In this document: in pieces, positions 33,627 to 42,477 of the stretch
Position numbering within the stretch: the first letter of the stretch is position 1
How the letters are laid out: every line of letters begins with the position of its first letter
Source of the DNA: Kosakonia oryzae
GTDB lineage: Bacteria > Pseudomonadota > Gammaproteobacteria > Enterobacterales > Enterobacteriaceae
Assembly: GCF_001658025.2 (NCBI RefSeq)
Contig: NZ_CP014007.2
Location: 1-64,000 of the forward strand
DNA length: 64,000 bases
Direction: 5' to 3'
Notes under the pieces: model-generated
The model's input: the letters and a program-made list of their open reading frames with translations, nothing else
Database searches by the model: none
Told to the model about the DNA's origin: nothing
Program-made: the position numbers and the translations under genes

Positions 33627-34955
33627 TTAATTACTGCGGACGGTTTCCGTCATCGGTGCGCTGGTCTGCGCTTTTTGTTCTTCCGCTTTCATCAGCGAGT
33701 GTTCATACGCCCGCAGGAACGGCAGATACATCAGGGCAGACATCACCATACAAATCAGACACATCACCACCGGGCTAAAGGCCCAGTTCGCCGCCCATGA
33801 GGCACCAATTGGCGCAGGCGTTGTCCACGGCGTCAGCGAAACCACCTGTGCCAGCAGGCCCATTTTTGTCGCGGTGTAAGCCAGCACGGCGTTAACTAGC
33901 GGCACGCAGACAAACGGCACAAACAGCATCGGGTTCATGATGATGGGCGCACCGAAAAGAATCGGTTCGTTGATGTTGAAGAAGCTTGGCACAACGCCCA
34001 TTTTGCCAATGGTACGCAGATGCGCGACGCGGCTGCGCAGCAGCAGGAATGCCAGCGGTAAGGTCGACCCCACGCCGCCAATCAGCAGATAGTGATCCCA
34101 GAAGCCTTGCAGATAGACGTGCGGCAGCGCAGCGCCAGCCGCCAGCGCGGCCTGGTTGGCGGAGAGGTTGGCCATCCAGAACGGGTTCATGATGCCGGTG
34201 ACAATCAGCGAACCGTGAATACCGGCGAACCAGAAGATTTGGCACAGTAGCACGGAGAGCAGAATGGCGGGCAGGGAATCAGAGGCGGAAACCAGCGGCT
34301 CCAGCAGGTGCATAATCGCCTGTGGCAGAATCATCCCGGTTTGCGCTTCGATAAACAGATTCAGCGGGTGCAGCGTACCGATGATCACCACTACCGGAAT
34401 CAAAATCTCAAACGAACGCGCCACGCCAGTTGGGACCTCTTTCGGCAGACGGATGGTGATGTTGTGCTGTTTGAGCCAGGCGTAAACGCGCGACGAGTAG
34501 ATGGCGGTCAGCAAGGCGGTAAAAATGCCCTGACCGGAGAGATACTGGGTGGAGATTTTGCCGTCCGCATACGGCGCGGCAACCAGCAGAAACGCCATAA
34601 ACGCCAGCAGGCCGGTCATCACCGGGTCGAGGTTAAACTGACGACCGAGGCTGGCGCCAACTCCGACGGAGATAAAAAACGTCATCACCCCCATGCTGAG
34701 GTTAAACGGCAGCATCAGTTGCGCGCGGTATTCGGTAGAGAAATCGAGCCAGGCGCGGGCGAAACCGACGGTGGTGTCGGCGGAAAACGGTGGGAAGATA
34801 AACACCAGCATAAAGGAGCCGATGATCATAAACGGCAGCGCAGCGGTAAAACCGTCGCGGATGGCGATAACGTACTTCTGCTGTCCAAGACGACCGGCCA
34901 GCGGCGTAATGGATTGCTCAATAAGCGTAATCATTGATTGATATAAGGAACTCAT
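33627..34955 (-). CDS. PTS EIIC, lactose/cellobiose family
   Basis: Membrane translocation subunit of 442 residues with about ten helices. The family segments GFTAALPFMIIGSFMLVFIFPP near the N-terminus, IFWFAGIHG in the middle and FFNINEPILFGAPIIMNP are visible; NEPI(L)FG is the substrate-site signature of this family. Genes for its EIIB and EIIA partners flank it in the operon. Confidence 0.95.
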   Translation of the reverse strand: MSSLYQSMITLIEQSITPLAGRLGQQKYVIAIRDGFTAALPFMIIGSFMLVFIFPPFSADTTVGFARAWLDFSTEYRAQLMLPFNLSMGVMTFFISVGVGASLGRQFNLDPVMTGLLAFMAFLLVAAPYADGKISTQYLSGQGIFTALLTAIYSSRVYAWLKQHNITIRLPKEVPTGVARSFEILIPVVVIIGTLHPLNLFIEAQTGMILPQAIMHLLEPLVSASDSLPAILLSVLLCQIFWFAGIHGSLIVTGIMNPFWMANLSANQAALAAGAALPHVYLQGFWDHYLLIGGVGSTLPLAFLLLRSRVAHLRTIGKMGVVPSFFNINEPILFGAPIIMNPMLFVPFVCVPLVNAVLAYTATKMGLLAQVVSLTPWTTPAPIGASWAANWAFSPVVMCLICMVMSALMYLPFLRAYEHSLMKAEEQKAQTSAPMTETVRSN

Positions 34956-34967
34956 AAGAACACCTTT

Positions 34968-35282
34968 TTAATGCGCCGCTTCAATCAGCGACAAAGCGTA
35001 GTCCAGTACCTCATTACCGCGTTGCATGCCGTAATCCATCGGATTGATGGGTTGAACCGGAATGCCGTGTGCGGCGGCCTTTTCTGACAGCGTATTTAAC
35101 ATGTACTTAACCTGCGGTCCGAGAAGCACGACCTGATAACGCGGAAATTGCGTGTCGAATTCCGCGACGCCGTACGCGTCGATCTCCACTTCCAGCCCCC
35201 GTTCCTTCGCCGCCTCAAGCATTTTCCTCACCAACAAGCTGGTGGACATCCCGGCAGAGCAGCACAACATAATCCTGAACAT
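34968..35282 (-). CDS. PTS EIIB, lactose/cellobiose family
   Basis: Cytosolic 104-residue phosphocarrier. The phospho-cysteine is Cys8 in the P-loop CCSAGMSTS. It is the first gene of the minus-strand operon, preceded by the LacI-type operator and CRP-like site in the divergent promoter region. Confidence 0.95.
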   Translation of the reverse strand: MFRIMLCCSAGMSTSLLVRKMLEAAKERGLEVEIDAYGVAEFDTQFPRYQVVLLGPQVKYMLNTLSEKAAAHGIPVQPINPMDYGMQRGNEVLDYALSLIEAAH

Positions 35283-35335
35283 CGTTAACCATCCTCGAAG
35301 TGTAAAAAGTTATTGCGGGGATGATTGGATATCAT

Positions 35336-35353
35336 ATGGAAACCGGTTTCCAT
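35336..35353. promoter_or_regulatory. LacI-family operator (perfect 18-bp palindrome)
   Basis: ATGGAAACCGGTTTCCAT, with the central CG pair typical of LacI/GalR operators, lies 54 bases before the EIIB start. It is the likely main operator for the divergent LacI-type repressor. Confidence 0.85.
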
Positions 35354-35369
35354 TTTTTCTCCACAGAAG

Positions 35370-35385
35370 TGTGATAGCTATCAAC
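35370..35385. promoter_or_regulatory. CRP-like site in the divergent promoter region
   Basis: TGTGA-TAGCTA-TCAAC matches TGTGA-N6-TCACA perfectly on the left half and 3/5 on the right, between the two operators. Confidence 0.6.
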
Positions 35386-35461
35386 ATCTACTACCCATAA
35401 GGCTTTTTTATTGGATTTACATCACGGAATTTTGCGCTTCGTTGATAGCAAAAGAGGTGAA

Positions 35462-35494
35462 ATGGAAAATCGGTTTCCATCAAAAAGGGAAACC
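35462..35494. promoter_or_regulatory. Second LacI-family operator cluster
   Basis: ATGGAAAATCGGTTTCCAT (35462-35480) is an imperfect copy of the first operator; GGTTTCC (35472-35478) also pairs with GGAAACC (35488-35494). It lies about 100 bases upstream of the repressor gene, 126 bases from the first operator, so looping or autoregulation is possible. Confidence 0.65.
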
Positions 35495-35578
35495 GCTATA
35501 CTGCGAGTGGTTATAGATTGAACCGATTTTGCAGGACGAATTTTCAGGCGCAGGCTACGCGCCGCTCAGGGGAGAAAG

Positions 35579-36535
35579 ATGTCTACAATCAACGATGTAT
35601 CACGTTTAGCTGGGGTCTCCAAAGCCACAGTCTCACGGGTGTTGAGTGGTTCGCGCGGCGTTAAGGAAGCCAGTCGCCTCGCGGTACTGAAAGCGGTCGA
35701 AGAGCTGAATTATCGGCCCAATGTTATCGCCCAGTCATTGCTCAGCCAGTCGACAGGCTGCATCGGGGTGATTTGCGCTCAGGAGAATATTAACCAGACC
35801 ACCGGTTACCTGTATGCGCTGGAAAAACATCTCAGCCAGAGCCAGAAACATTTGCTGTTGCGATTCGCCAATACCAAAGCCGGGGTGATGAGCGCGCTGG
35901 ATGAGCTGACCTGCGGGTTGTGCGACGATGTACTGATTATCGGCGCGCGTTTCCCTCTGAAAATTGAAGATGAAAATGTGATTCTGGTCGATTGCGAAGA
36001 GTCCATCGACTCCACGCCCAACAGCATTCAATTCGATCACGCTTTTGCGGCGGAAACCGCCTGTAACTACCTGATTAGTCAGGGCCGCCGACAGATAGCG
36101 CTTATCCATCCCGACACCGCTGCGGCCGAGCAGGTACTGCACGGCTACAAACTGGCGCTGGAAAACAATTTCCTGCCGTTTAACCGCAACCTGGTCTTTA
36201 TGGATGACACCAGTTCATCGGTGGCGTTGCAGGTGCTGCTCAATAATGCCACCACGCTGAATTTTAACGCGTTGCTGGTAGCTGACGAGCAGGAAGCGCA
36301 GCGCGTGATCCCGCAGCTACAAGCGTTTAATAAATCCGTGCCGGGCGACATTATGGTCTTCAGCCTTGCTGGCTCCTTGCATTTACCGGGCATTCCAACC
36401 ATCCCGGCGATTGAATATTCAATGGATGCGATGGCGGCGCGCATTGTGGCATGGCTGAATGAGAAAACGCAGAGCGTGCTGGGTTCGTACCGCGTGCGCG
36501 GCGATTTAATTATTCCTGACGTCGGTAAGCGCTAA
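35579..36535 (+). CDS. LacI-family transcriptional regulator of the beta-glucoside operon
   Basis: Repressor of 318 residues: the N-terminal LacI helix-turn-helix (TINDVSRLAGVSKATVSRVL) and hinge helix (YRPNVIAQSLL), then a periplasmic-binding-protein-like effector domain. It is divergent from the PTS operon with palindromic operators between them, so local control is very likely. A strong terminator follows the stop by 5 bases. Confidence 0.95.
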   Translation: MSTINDVSRLAGVSKATVSRVLSGSRGVKEASRLAVLKAVEELNYRPNVIAQSLLSQSTGCIGVICAQENINQTTGYLYALEKHLSQSQKHLLLRFANTKAGVMSALDELTCGLCDDVLIIGARFPLKIEDENVILVDCEESIDSTPNSIQFDHAFAAETACNYLISQGRRQIALIHPDTAAAEQVLHGYKLALENNFLPFNRNLVFMDDTSSSVALQVLLNNATTLNFNALLVADEQEAQRVIPQLQAFNKSVPGDIMVFSLAGSLHLPGIPTIPAIEYSMDAMAARIVAWLNEKTQSVLGSYRVRGDLIIPDVGKR

Positions 36536-36540
36536 TAAAG

Positions 36541-36566
36541 AAAAAGCCTCCATGCGGAGGCTTTTT
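36541..36566 (+). terminator. Terminator of the LacI-type gene (bidirectional)
   Basis: AAAAGCCTCC / GGAGGCTTTT stem with ATGC loop and T-run on the plus strand and A-run on the other side. It probably also terminates the convergent enoyl reductase gene. Confidence 0.85.
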
Positions 36567-36583
36567 TAGTGGCATCTCAGGCC

Positions 36584-37777
36584 TTACGCAAGGCTATATT
36601 CTTTCACCAGCGTGTTAATATCCAGTTCATCCGAATAATCCACACCCGCCATGCCAAAGCCGTTCAGTTCATGAAACTCCTGCAAATAACCAGCAAAATC
36701 GCCGATGACTTTAAAGTTATCCGCAGTCACCTGTTTTCTGAGTAATTCCACCACGTTTTGCACATCCGGGCGAAGTTCATAATCATCCATGCGAATCAAC
36801 CGTTGGGCATCGGTAATCACGTTGCCAAGGGGGGGATAAAGATGATCAAGCATCAGCCGGTGCATTTGCTCAATACAGGTTTCATGTAACCGTTTCTGTT
36901 TCATGACTTTATATAGCAGGGTGATATAAAGCGGAAACACAGGAATAAACGCACTGGCCTTGGTGACCAGCGCTTTACAAGCAACCGCATAAGCATTGCC
37001 GCTAATACGTTGCAACTGCGCATTAATTTCATCGGCGGTGTTATGTAAATGCGCTTTTGCAGCACCTAAAGAGCCATCTTTATAAAGCGGCCAGGTTGAT
37101 TCCGGGCCAATATACGAATAGGCAACCGTTTTAAACCCTGTGGCTAATACATCGGCTTGTTCCAGCATGGTGATCCAGCGCTGCCAGTCTTCGCCACCCA
37201 TCACTTTTACCGTATCGGCAAGCTGTTGTTTGGTAACCGGCTCCAGCGTCTGTTCTACCATGCGCTGACTTTCCAGTTCAAAACCAGGGCCGGAGAAAGC
37301 CTGGCCGCAAACGCCCAGCGTTGATTGATAACGCGTACCGTCAGGATGAATACGTATACCAGACGCAATGGAATACACCACCAGATCAATTTTCCCGCCA
37401 AATTCTTGCTGGATAAAATCAATCACGTTTTGCCGCGTGGTATCGGAAAAAGCATCGGCAATAAAGTTTTTCGCGATCAGCCCCTTCTCACTCGCCCGGC
37501 GCTGAAACAGCACGTTGTTATACCAGCCCGCGCTGCCAGCGCCCTTTTCACCAGGACCTTTTTCAAACGAGACGCCAATGGTGTCGGCGCCGCCGCCAAA
37601 TGCCAGTGCAATACGTGAAGCCAGCCCATAACCGGAGGATGCGCCAATCACCAGAACCTTTTTAGGCCCGTAGATCTCGCCGTGTGATTCGACATAGGCA
37701 ATCTGTTTATCAATGGCTTTCAGCAGCCCTTCCGGGTGGCAATTTTTAGCGACATTACCCTGAATAATCGGTTTCAT
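36584..37777 (-). CDS. fabV: NADH-dependent trans-2-enoyl-CoA/ACP reductase (FabV/Ter family)
   Basis: Reduces a trans-2-enoyl thioester; in this context crotonyl-CoA to butyryl-CoA. It has 397 residues. The nucleotide-binding motif is GASSGYGLASR near 45-55, and the catalytic Tyr232-x8-Lys241 pair lies in LYKDGSLGAAK, as in FabV and Treponema/Euglena Ter. FabV and Ter belong to one family, so the name does not settle CoA versus ACP preference; the neighbours (MaoC, thiolase, Ptb, Buk) argue for a CoA substrate. It lies after the MaoC gene in the leftward transcript. Confidence 0.93.
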   Translation of the reverse strand: MKPIIQGNVAKNCHPEGLLKAIDKQIAYVESHGEIYGPKKVLVIGASSGYGLASRIALAFGGGADTIGVSFEKGPGEKGAGSAGWYNNVLFQRRASEKGLIAKNFIADAFSDTTRQNVIDFIQQEFGGKIDLVVYSIASGIRIHPDGTRYQSTLGVCGQAFSGPGFELESQRMVEQTLEPVTKQQLADTVKVMGGEDWQRWITMLEQADVLATGFKTVAYSYIGPESTWPLYKDGSLGAAKAHLHNTADEINAQLQRISGNAYAVACKALVTKASAFIPVFPLYITLLYKVMKQKRLHETCIEQMHRLMLDHLYPPLGNVITDAQRLIRMDDYELRPDVQNVVELLRKQVTADNFKVIGDFAGYLQEFHELNGFGMAGVDYSDELDINTLVKEYSLA

Positions 37778-37793
37778 ACTGTGTTATCTCCGG

Positions 37794-38216
37794 TTAGTGT
37801 TTTACGGCGGGAGATAACACAAGTGCTTCTCCTTTAATGACGACATCACCATGCTGGTTTGTGCAGGTGGTTTTCAGGCTGACCCGTTTTTTCTCCGTAT
37901 CAATAGCAATAATTTCCACGGTTGCTGTCACCGTATCGCCAATAAAGGTTGGTTTGGTAAATTTAAGATCTTGCGCCAAATAAATAGAGCCTTTGCCGGG
38001 CAGTTTATTTGCAATAACCGCAGAGATTAAACCGCTTACCAAAATTCCGTGAACGACACGTTGGCCAAATATACTTTTTTTACCCGCATCATCATCAAGA
38101 TGAACAGGGTTCATGTCACCTGAGGCCTCTGCAAAATTTATCACATCTTCTTCAGTGAGTTTTTTTGTAAATTGCGCTTTTTGCCCTGTTTGTAAACATT
38201 CGGCTCTTTCTGTCAT
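37794..38216 (-). CDS. MaoC-type (R)-specific enoyl-CoA hydratase
   Basis: PhaJ/MaoC hot-dog-fold dehydratase that interconverts (R)-3-hydroxyacyl-CoA and trans-2-enoyl-CoA; here 3-hydroxybutyryl-CoA to crotonyl-CoA. The 140 residues contain the hydratase-2 signature FAEASGDMNPVHLDDDAG with the catalytic dyad Asp34/His39. It is the first gene of the leftward arm, 16 bases before the enoyl reductase gene, and the intergenic promoter region is shared with the thiolase operon. Confidence 0.93.
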   Translation of the reverse strand: MTERAECLQTGQKAQFTKKLTEEDVINFAEASGDMNPVHLDDDAGKKSIFGQRVVHGILVSGLISAVIANKLPGKGSIYLAQDLKFTKPTFIGDTVTATVEIIAIDTEKKRVSLKTTCTNQHGDVVIKGEALVLSPAVKH

Positions 38217-38375
38217 TTTTTAAAAACCTCCGTTTAAATATATCATGTAAACATCCTTTGTAGGCGGCGATAAGAATTATCAAATTTAAATACTATCAAT
38301 CCTGAAACCGCCGCATTTATATAAAATTCATATTGAAGATTGAATAAATTGTATGGGTCAGCTTTTACTCAAACA

Positions 38376-38389
38376 TTGACATTAATCAA
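38376..38389. promoter_or_regulatory. FNR-type site controlling the butyrate cluster
   Basis: TTGAC-ATTA-ATCAA matches the FNR consensus TTGAT-N4-ATCAA at 9 of 10 positions. Its centre (38382.5) is about 41 bases upstream of a plausible start near 38424, with GATAAA (38411-38416) as -10: the geometry of a class II FNR-activated promoter. It would give anaerobic induction of the thiolase operon. Confidence 0.7.
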
Positions 38390-38452
38390 AGTACCCTTTC
38401 ACCTAATTAGGATAAAAATTCCCTTAGTTTAATTAAGCGAAAGGCTAAAATA

Positions 38453-39640
38453 ATGAAGGACACTGATATTGTTATACTTGGTGCAGCAAGGACAGCTATT
38501 GGCTCGCTTAATGGTTCCCTTGCCAATATATCTTCACCTAAACTGGGATCTATAGTGATTAAATCACTTCTTGAAAAATCTCATATTTCAGAAAAAGAGG
38601 TGGATGAAGTAATCATTGGTCAGGTTTTAACGGCGGGGTGTGGGCAAAATCCAGCGCGACAAACATTAATTCATTCCGGTATTTCACAGGATGTTCCCGC
38701 GCTGACAATTAATAAAGTTTGTGGCTCAGGAATGAAAGCATTACAGCTTGCATATCAGTCATTAAAGTGCGGTGAAGCGGAGCTGATTATTGCGGGCGGG
38801 CAAGAAAATATGAGTCAGTCGCCGCATATTCTCCCTCACTCCCGTAATGGAATGAAAATGGGCAACTGGCAAATGCAGGACAGCATGGTTAATGATGGAT
38901 TATGGGACGCATTCCATGATTATCACATGGGGATGACCGCGGAAAATATCGCGGAGAAATATGGCATTACGCGTGAAGAGCAGGATGAATTTGCGCTGGC
39001 CTCACAGCGTAAAGCCGCTGCGGCTCTTGAGACTTCCCGTTTTGACAGCGAGATTGCGCCGGTTGTTATTATCAAACCCGGTAAAGAACCCATCGTAGTT
39101 GAAAAAGATGAATTTCCGCGTCCGCAAACTACGCGTGAAGGGCTGGCAAAATTACGCCCGGCTTTCAAGAAAGAGGGAACCGTAACCGCCGGCAACGCTT
39201 CCGGGGTAAATGATGGCGCGGCTATGGTTATTTTGGCTACTGCGAAAAAAGCCAGAGAACTGGGTATTACGCCGCTTGGCCGGGTCGTTGAATTTGCGAC
39301 CTCAGGCGTTGCACCGGAAATAATGGGAACCGGGCCGATTGAAGCTTCCCGAAATGTACTTAAAAAATCAAACTGGCAGGTCAGCAATCTTGATCTCATT
39401 GAAGCCAATGAAGCGTTTGCGGCGCAGGCTATCGCGGTTAATCGAGAAATGGGCTGGGATCTGACGAAAGTGAATGTTAATGGCGGCGCCATTGCTCTCG
39501 GTCACCCTATTGGCGCGTCTGGCGCCCGTATTTTTGTGTCGTTAATTCATGAAATGCAGCGCCGGAAAAGTAAAAAAGGTCTGGCGACATTATGCATTGG
39601 CGGCGGCATGGGTATTGCTGTCACGGTTGAGATGGATTAA
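38453..39640 (+). CDS. atoB: Acetyl-CoA C-acetyltransferase (thiolase)
   Basis: Biosynthetic-type thiolase condensing two acetyl-CoA to acetoacetyl-CoA, the entry step of the butyrate route. The 395 residues contain the acyl-carrying Cys90 in INKVCGSGMKA, His351 in ALGHPIGASGAR and the proton-transfer Cys381 in CIGGGMG. It is first in the rightward operon. The 5' part appears A+T-rich compared with the host genes. The symbol is by function; true orthology to E. coli atoB is not claimed. Confidence 0.94.
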   Translation: MKDTDIVILGAARTAIGSLNGSLANISSPKLGSIVIKSLLEKSHISEKEVDEVIIGQVLTAGCGQNPARQTLIHSGISQDVPALTINKVCGSGMKALQLAYQSLKCGEAELIIAGGQENMSQSPHILPHSRNGMKMGNWQMQDSMVNDGLWDAFHDYHMGMTAENIAEKYGITREEQDEFALASQRKAAAALETSRFDSEIAPVVIIKPGKEPIVVEKDEFPRPQTTREGLAKLRPAFKKEGTVTAGNASGVNDGAAMVILATAKKARELGITPLGRVVEFATSGVAPEIMGTGPIEASRNVLKKSNWQVSNLDLIEANEAFAAQAIAVNREMGWDLTKVNVNGGAIALGHPIGASGARIFVSLIHEMQRRKSKKGLATLCIGGGMGIAVTVEMD

Positions 39641-39680
39641 CGCTGCGATCCGGAATTTTATTTGATACAGGAAACAGGTC

Positions 39681-40421
39681 ATGGAAGAAAAAGTTGCACT
39701 GGTAACGGGCGGAATTCGGGGCATTGGTGAAAAAATTAGCCTGCGATTTCTTAAAGAAGGTTACCGGGTCGTTGCGTTTGATAATGATGCCGGTCGGCTG
39801 AATGACTGGGCTGAAACGCAAAAAGCCGCAGGCTTTGAAAAAATTGATACGGTTGTTTGTGATGTCAGTGATTATGAACAATGTCAGGCGGCCGTTGCCT
39901 CGGTATTGAATAAATACGACCACATTGATGCCCTGGTTAATAATGCCGGCATCACCCGGGATGCCACATTTAAGAAAATGGATAAATCCCAGTGGGATGC
40001 GGTGATTCAGGTTAACCTGAATAGCATGTTTAATATGACCAAACCGGTGATTGAGAATATGTTAACCAATCAACGCGGTCGCATAATTAACATGTCATCT
40101 ATTAACGGTCAGAAAGGGCAGTTTGGCCAGGCTAATTACTCTGCGGCTAAAGCTGGCGTGCACGGTTTTACCAAAGCGCTGGCGCAGGAAGTCGCGCGTA
40201 AAAACATTACCGTAAACACCATTTCTCCAGGATATATCAATACGGAAATGATGCAGGCGATTCCGGATGATGTGCTGGAAAATATTAAAGCGCAAATTCC
40301 GGTTGGCCGTCTTGGCGAAGCCGATGAAATCGCAGAGCTTGTGTTATATCTCTGCGGTGATAAATCAGGTTATATCACCGGCTCTAACATTGCCATTAAT
40401 GGTGGCCAGCATATGTGTTAA
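39681..40421 (+). CDS. phaB: Acetoacetyl-CoA reductase (PhaB-type SDR)
   Basis: Short-chain dehydrogenase reducing acetoacetyl-CoA to 3-hydroxybutyryl-CoA, most likely the (R)-isomer, as in PhaB/FabG. The 246 residues have the cofactor motif TGGIRGIG at 9-16, NNAGITRD at 87-94 and the catalytic Ser140, Tyr153 and Lys157. The acidic Asp34/Asp36 after the second strand (VAFDNDAGRL) suggests NADH rather than NADPH use (inference). The product would feed the MaoC hydratase of the divergent arm. Confidence 0.92.
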   Translation: MEEKVALVTGGIRGIGEKISLRFLKEGYRVVAFDNDAGRLNDWAETQKAAGFEKIDTVVCDVSDYEQCQAAVASVLNKYDHIDALVNNAGITRDATFKKMDKSQWDAVIQVNLNSMFNMTKPVIENMLTNQRGRIINMSSINGQKGQFGQANYSAAKAGVHGFTKALAQEVARKNITVNTISPGYINTEMMQAIPDDVLENIKAQIPVGRLGEADEIAELVLYLCGDKSGYITGSNIAINGGQHMC

Positions 40422-40502
40422 CAGGCAAGTGATTGCCGAATTTCAGCAGGTATGATGGCTCATGCCTGCTGAGCTTTGAGTGAGTATTCAGGACATTCCA
40501 TT

Positions 40503-41393
40503 ATGCTAAAGCAGCTAGATTCATTTTTAGAGTTAGCCAAAAGAAAAAGTCAGAAAACCATTGCAGTAGCTGCTGCGGAGGATGCTTTTGCGCTTGATGC
40601 GATCAGGATGATCATCGTGCAGGGGTTAGGTCGCGCTATTTTAGTTGGTTGCCGCGAAAAGATCGTCACTATTGCCGGGCGTCTGGATTTTGATATCAGA
40701 GAAGTTGAAATTATTGATCTTCCCGATAAAACGCAAGCGTGTAATAAAGCTGTGGAGCTGGTGAAGTCAGGAAAGGCCGATATTTTAATGAAAGGCCTGG
40801 TCGACAGCCCTGTTTATCTGCGGGCAATCCTCAATAAGACCTTCGGGATTGCTGAATCCAGCCTGGTCACGCAGATGGCTTTTATTCAGAGTCCTTTTTA
40901 TAGAAAATTATTCGCTATTACTGATGCCGGAATTAATATTTCCCCGACAAAACAGGATAAAAAAATCATGGTTACGCAGTCGGTGGATTTACTCCATCGG
41001 CTGGACATCAGTAATCCGAAAGTTGCGCTCATCGCCGCCGTGGAACACGCCACGCCTGCAATCCAGGCAACGGTAGATGCAGCGGAATTAAGCGAAGAAC
41101 GTTTCGAAAACTGCATTGTTGAAGGGCCGCTCTCTGTCGATCTGGCGTTTAGCCACGATTCCTGTCGGCATAAAGGGCTGGATACGCGGGTCGGCGGCGA
41201 TGTTGATTTAATCGTGCTGCCCGATGTCAACAGCGCAAACGTCTTCTATAAAACCGTGATGCAGCTCGGCAGCGCTTCAAGCGCCAGTGTCCTGACAGGT
41301 ACTTCCGCTCCCGTGGTATTTACTTCGCGCTCGGACACGGCCACCACGAAGTATTTTTCTATTGCTTGTGCAATAGCTCAGTGTAAGGACTAG
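40503..41393 (+). CDS. ptb: Phosphate butyryltransferase
   Basis: Transfers butyryl from CoA to phosphate, giving butyryl-phosphate. Started at the ATG at 40503 (AGGA about 10 bases upstream) it has 296 residues, typical of Ptb. It shows the phosphotransacylase features KADILMKGLVDSPVYLRAIL, NPKVALIAAVEHATPAIQAT and the C-terminal VVFTSRSDTATTKYFSIACA. The following butyrate kinase gene is 2 bases away, the usual ptb-buk pair of clostridia and enterococci. Confidence 0.93.
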   Translation: MLKQLDSFLELAKRKSQKTIAVAAAEDAFALDAIRMIIVQGLGRAILVGCREKIVTIAGRLDFDIREVEIIDLPDKTQACNKAVELVKSGKADILMKGLVDSPVYLRAILNKTFGIAESSLVTQMAFIQSPFYRKLFAITDAGINISPTKQDKKIMVTQSVDLLHRLDISNPKVALIAAVEHATPAIQATVDAAELSEERFENCIVEGPLSVDLAFSHDSCRHKGLDTRVGGDVDLIVLPDVNSANVFYKTVMQLGSASSASVLTGTSAPVVFTSRSDTATTKYFSIACAIAQCKD

Positions 41394-41395
41394 TT

Positions 41396-42466
41396 ATGTA
41401 TATTCTGGTCATTAATCCTGGATCAACTTCAACTAAGTTGGCGATTTATAACAACAGAACGCAACTGATTTGCCGGACATATAGCCATAACGAAGCTGAG
41501 TTAGGCCCGTATTCAAATATCCTGGAACAAAAACAATTCCGCAAAGAAATCATTCTTCGCATGTTACATGAGCATGGTTTCCGAACCAAAGATATGGATC
41601 TGTTTGTCGGGCGCGGCGGGCTGGTCCGCTATCTTGAAAGTGGTGTTTACCGTATTAACGACGCCTACTTACACGATGCAAGCGTGGGTCTTAACGGTGA
41701 GCATGCTTCAAATCTCGGCGCAATTCTGGCCTGGGAACTGGCAAAAGACGCTGATAAAGAGAATATGGCTTATACCGTCGATCCGGTGGTGGTGGATGAG
41801 TGTGATCCCATCGCTAAAATCTCCGGCATGCCGGAAATATCGCGGGTCGGCGCTTTTCATGCCCTTAACCAGAAAGCGGTTGCCCATCGTTACGCCATTC
41901 AGGTGGAAAAACCCTATGCCAGCCTGAATTTAATCGTTGCGCACCTGGGGGGTGGCATCAGCGTCGGCGCTCACCGCGATGGACGGATTGTTGATGTGAA
42001 TTCCGCATTAGGCGGCGATGGACCGTTCTCGCCGGAGCGAGTGGGTCGTCTCCCTTGCCTGGCTTTATTAAAGCTCTGTTTTTCTGGTGAATATACTTAT
42101 GATGCGCTGAAGAAAAAGCTCATTGGTGAAGGCGGTGTGTTTGGCTATTTAGGCACGAAAGACATTCGCGATGTTGAGCAGCTAATCAGCGATGGAAATC
42201 AAAAAGCGTTAGAGGTGCTTGAGGCGATGGCTTACCAGGTCGCCAAAGAGATCGCCTCATGCGCGGCTGTTCTCGCGGGCCGCGTCGATGCCATTATCCT
42301 CACCGGAGGCGTTGCCTGGAGCGGCAGAGTGATTAATGACATTCGTAAACGCATCAGCTTTATTACCCCAGAAATTATCGTTTACCCCGGCGAGGATGAA
42401 TTGTTTGCTCTGGTTGACGGAGCACTGTCGGCAATAGAAGGCCGAAGAGAATTACTGGAATATTAA
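41396..42466 (+). CDS. buk: Butyrate kinase
   Basis: Converts butyryl-phosphate and ADP to butyrate and ATP, completing the pathway with substrate-level phosphorylation. The 356-residue length is typical. It has the acetate/butyrate kinase phosphate motif NPGSTSTK near residue 7, the second signature VAHLGGGISVGAHRDG near 184, and the C-terminal ILTGGVAWSG. It is the last recognised enzyme of the operon; a small unknown gene follows. Confidence 0.95.
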   Translation: MYILVINPGSTSTKLAIYNNRTQLICRTYSHNEAELGPYSNILEQKQFRKEIILRMLHEHGFRTKDMDLFVGRGGLVRYLESGVYRINDAYLHDASVGLNGEHASNLGAILAWELAKDADKENMAYTVDPVVVDECDPIAKISGMPEISRVGAFHALNQKAVAHRYAIQVEKPYASLNLIVAHLGGGISVGAHRDGRIVDVNSALGGDGPFSPERVGRLPCLALLKLCFSGEYTYDALKKKLIGEGGVFGYLGTKDIRDVEQLISDGNQKALEVLEAMAYQVAKEIASCAAVLAGRVDAIILTGGVAWSGRVINDIRKRISFITPEIIVYPGEDELFALVDGALSAIEGRRELLEY

Positions 42467-42477
42467 TGGAGAACATT

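Noticed and set aside
32951-33778. Plus-strand open frame of 275 codons over the GH1/EIIC genes
   Set aside because: Shadow of two well-supported minus-strand genes with catalytic motifs.
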